Part shown: piece by piece, positions 33,113 through 33,303 of the stretch
How positions within the stretch are numbered: position 1 is the stretch's first letter
Layout: each line of letters opens with the position of its first letter
From: Spirochaetaceae bacterium
GTDB taxonomy: Bacteria > Spirochaetota > Spirochaetia > Treponematales > Breznakiellaceae
Length of the DNA stretch: 33,303 nt
Direction: 5' to 3'
Assembly (NCBI GenBank): GCA_031280035.1
Contig: JAITHJ010000010.1
Coordinates: 1-33,303, forward strand
Position numbers and translations under genes: made by a program
The notes under the pieces: generated by a model
Seen by the model: only the letters and a program-made list of their open reading frames with translations
Databases searched by the model: none
What the model was told of the DNA's origin: nothing

Positions 33113-33303
33113 ATGGTTATTTACCAAACATCCGCTCAGGCGGATAAAACGGCGCGGGCGCACGGCCTTGCCGGACGATACCGCGCCGCTCAGACGGCGC
33201 TCGCGCTGATTGCGGCGGCGGCGGTTTGTATGACGGCTGCCTGCACGATTGAAGGCGAATCGGACGATGACGGGCGCAGCCCTCGTCCGGGCGTTCCCGT
33301 CTA
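33113..33303 (+). CDS. N-terminus of a putative lipoprotein, truncated by window end
   Basis: GGAGG 7 nt before ATG; MVIYQTSAQADKTARAHGLAGRYRAAQTALALIAAAAVCMTAACTIEGESDDDG...: signal peptide with lipobox-like MTAAC; frame open to window end. Confidence 0.6.
   Translation, partial: MVIYQTSAQADKTARAHGLAGRYRAAQTALALIAAAAVCMTAACTIEGESDDDGRSPRPGVPV

Overview
This window holds a near-complete canonical (T6SSi-type) type VI secretion locus arranged as two arms. The left arm has a divergent tip cluster, hcp-PAAR-vgrG (- strand), and sheath/cap genes tssA-tssB-tssC (+ strand). The right arm is a long tightly packed - strand run, tssE-F-G-H(clpV)-J-K-L-M, which continues with a secreted/outer-membrane-like protein, a STAS protein, an RsbW-like kinase, a SAM methyltransferase and a nicotinamidase-like hydrolase. 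Between the arms sit a GC-rich copper P-type ATPase and a small lipoprotein, followed by a 12-unit 21-bp minisatellite. To the right of the T6SS are an NFACT/RqcH-like protein, a REC-HD-GYP response regulator, a large beta-helix surface lipoprotein, peptide chain release factor 1 (prfA), and the start of another lipoprotein. The strongest unexplained signals are: (i) two in-frame ~132-135 nt insertions inside the copper ATPase gene that share a core and have heptamer-repeat inverted arms, which look like coding-compatible mobile palindromic elements; (ii) a 10-G tract in the methyltransferase gene just before the SAM-binding motif (candidate phase variation); (iii) a 404-aa VgrG that stops after the gp27-like part, with a perfect Shine-Dalgarno and ATG immediately downstream (possible split VgrG); (iv) a partner-switching module embedded in the T6SS operon; (v) very good promoters and dyads at the T6SS divergent and internal junctions. 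The host is possibly a spirochaete (Treponema-like), but I judge that only from general gene flavour and cannot establish it here.
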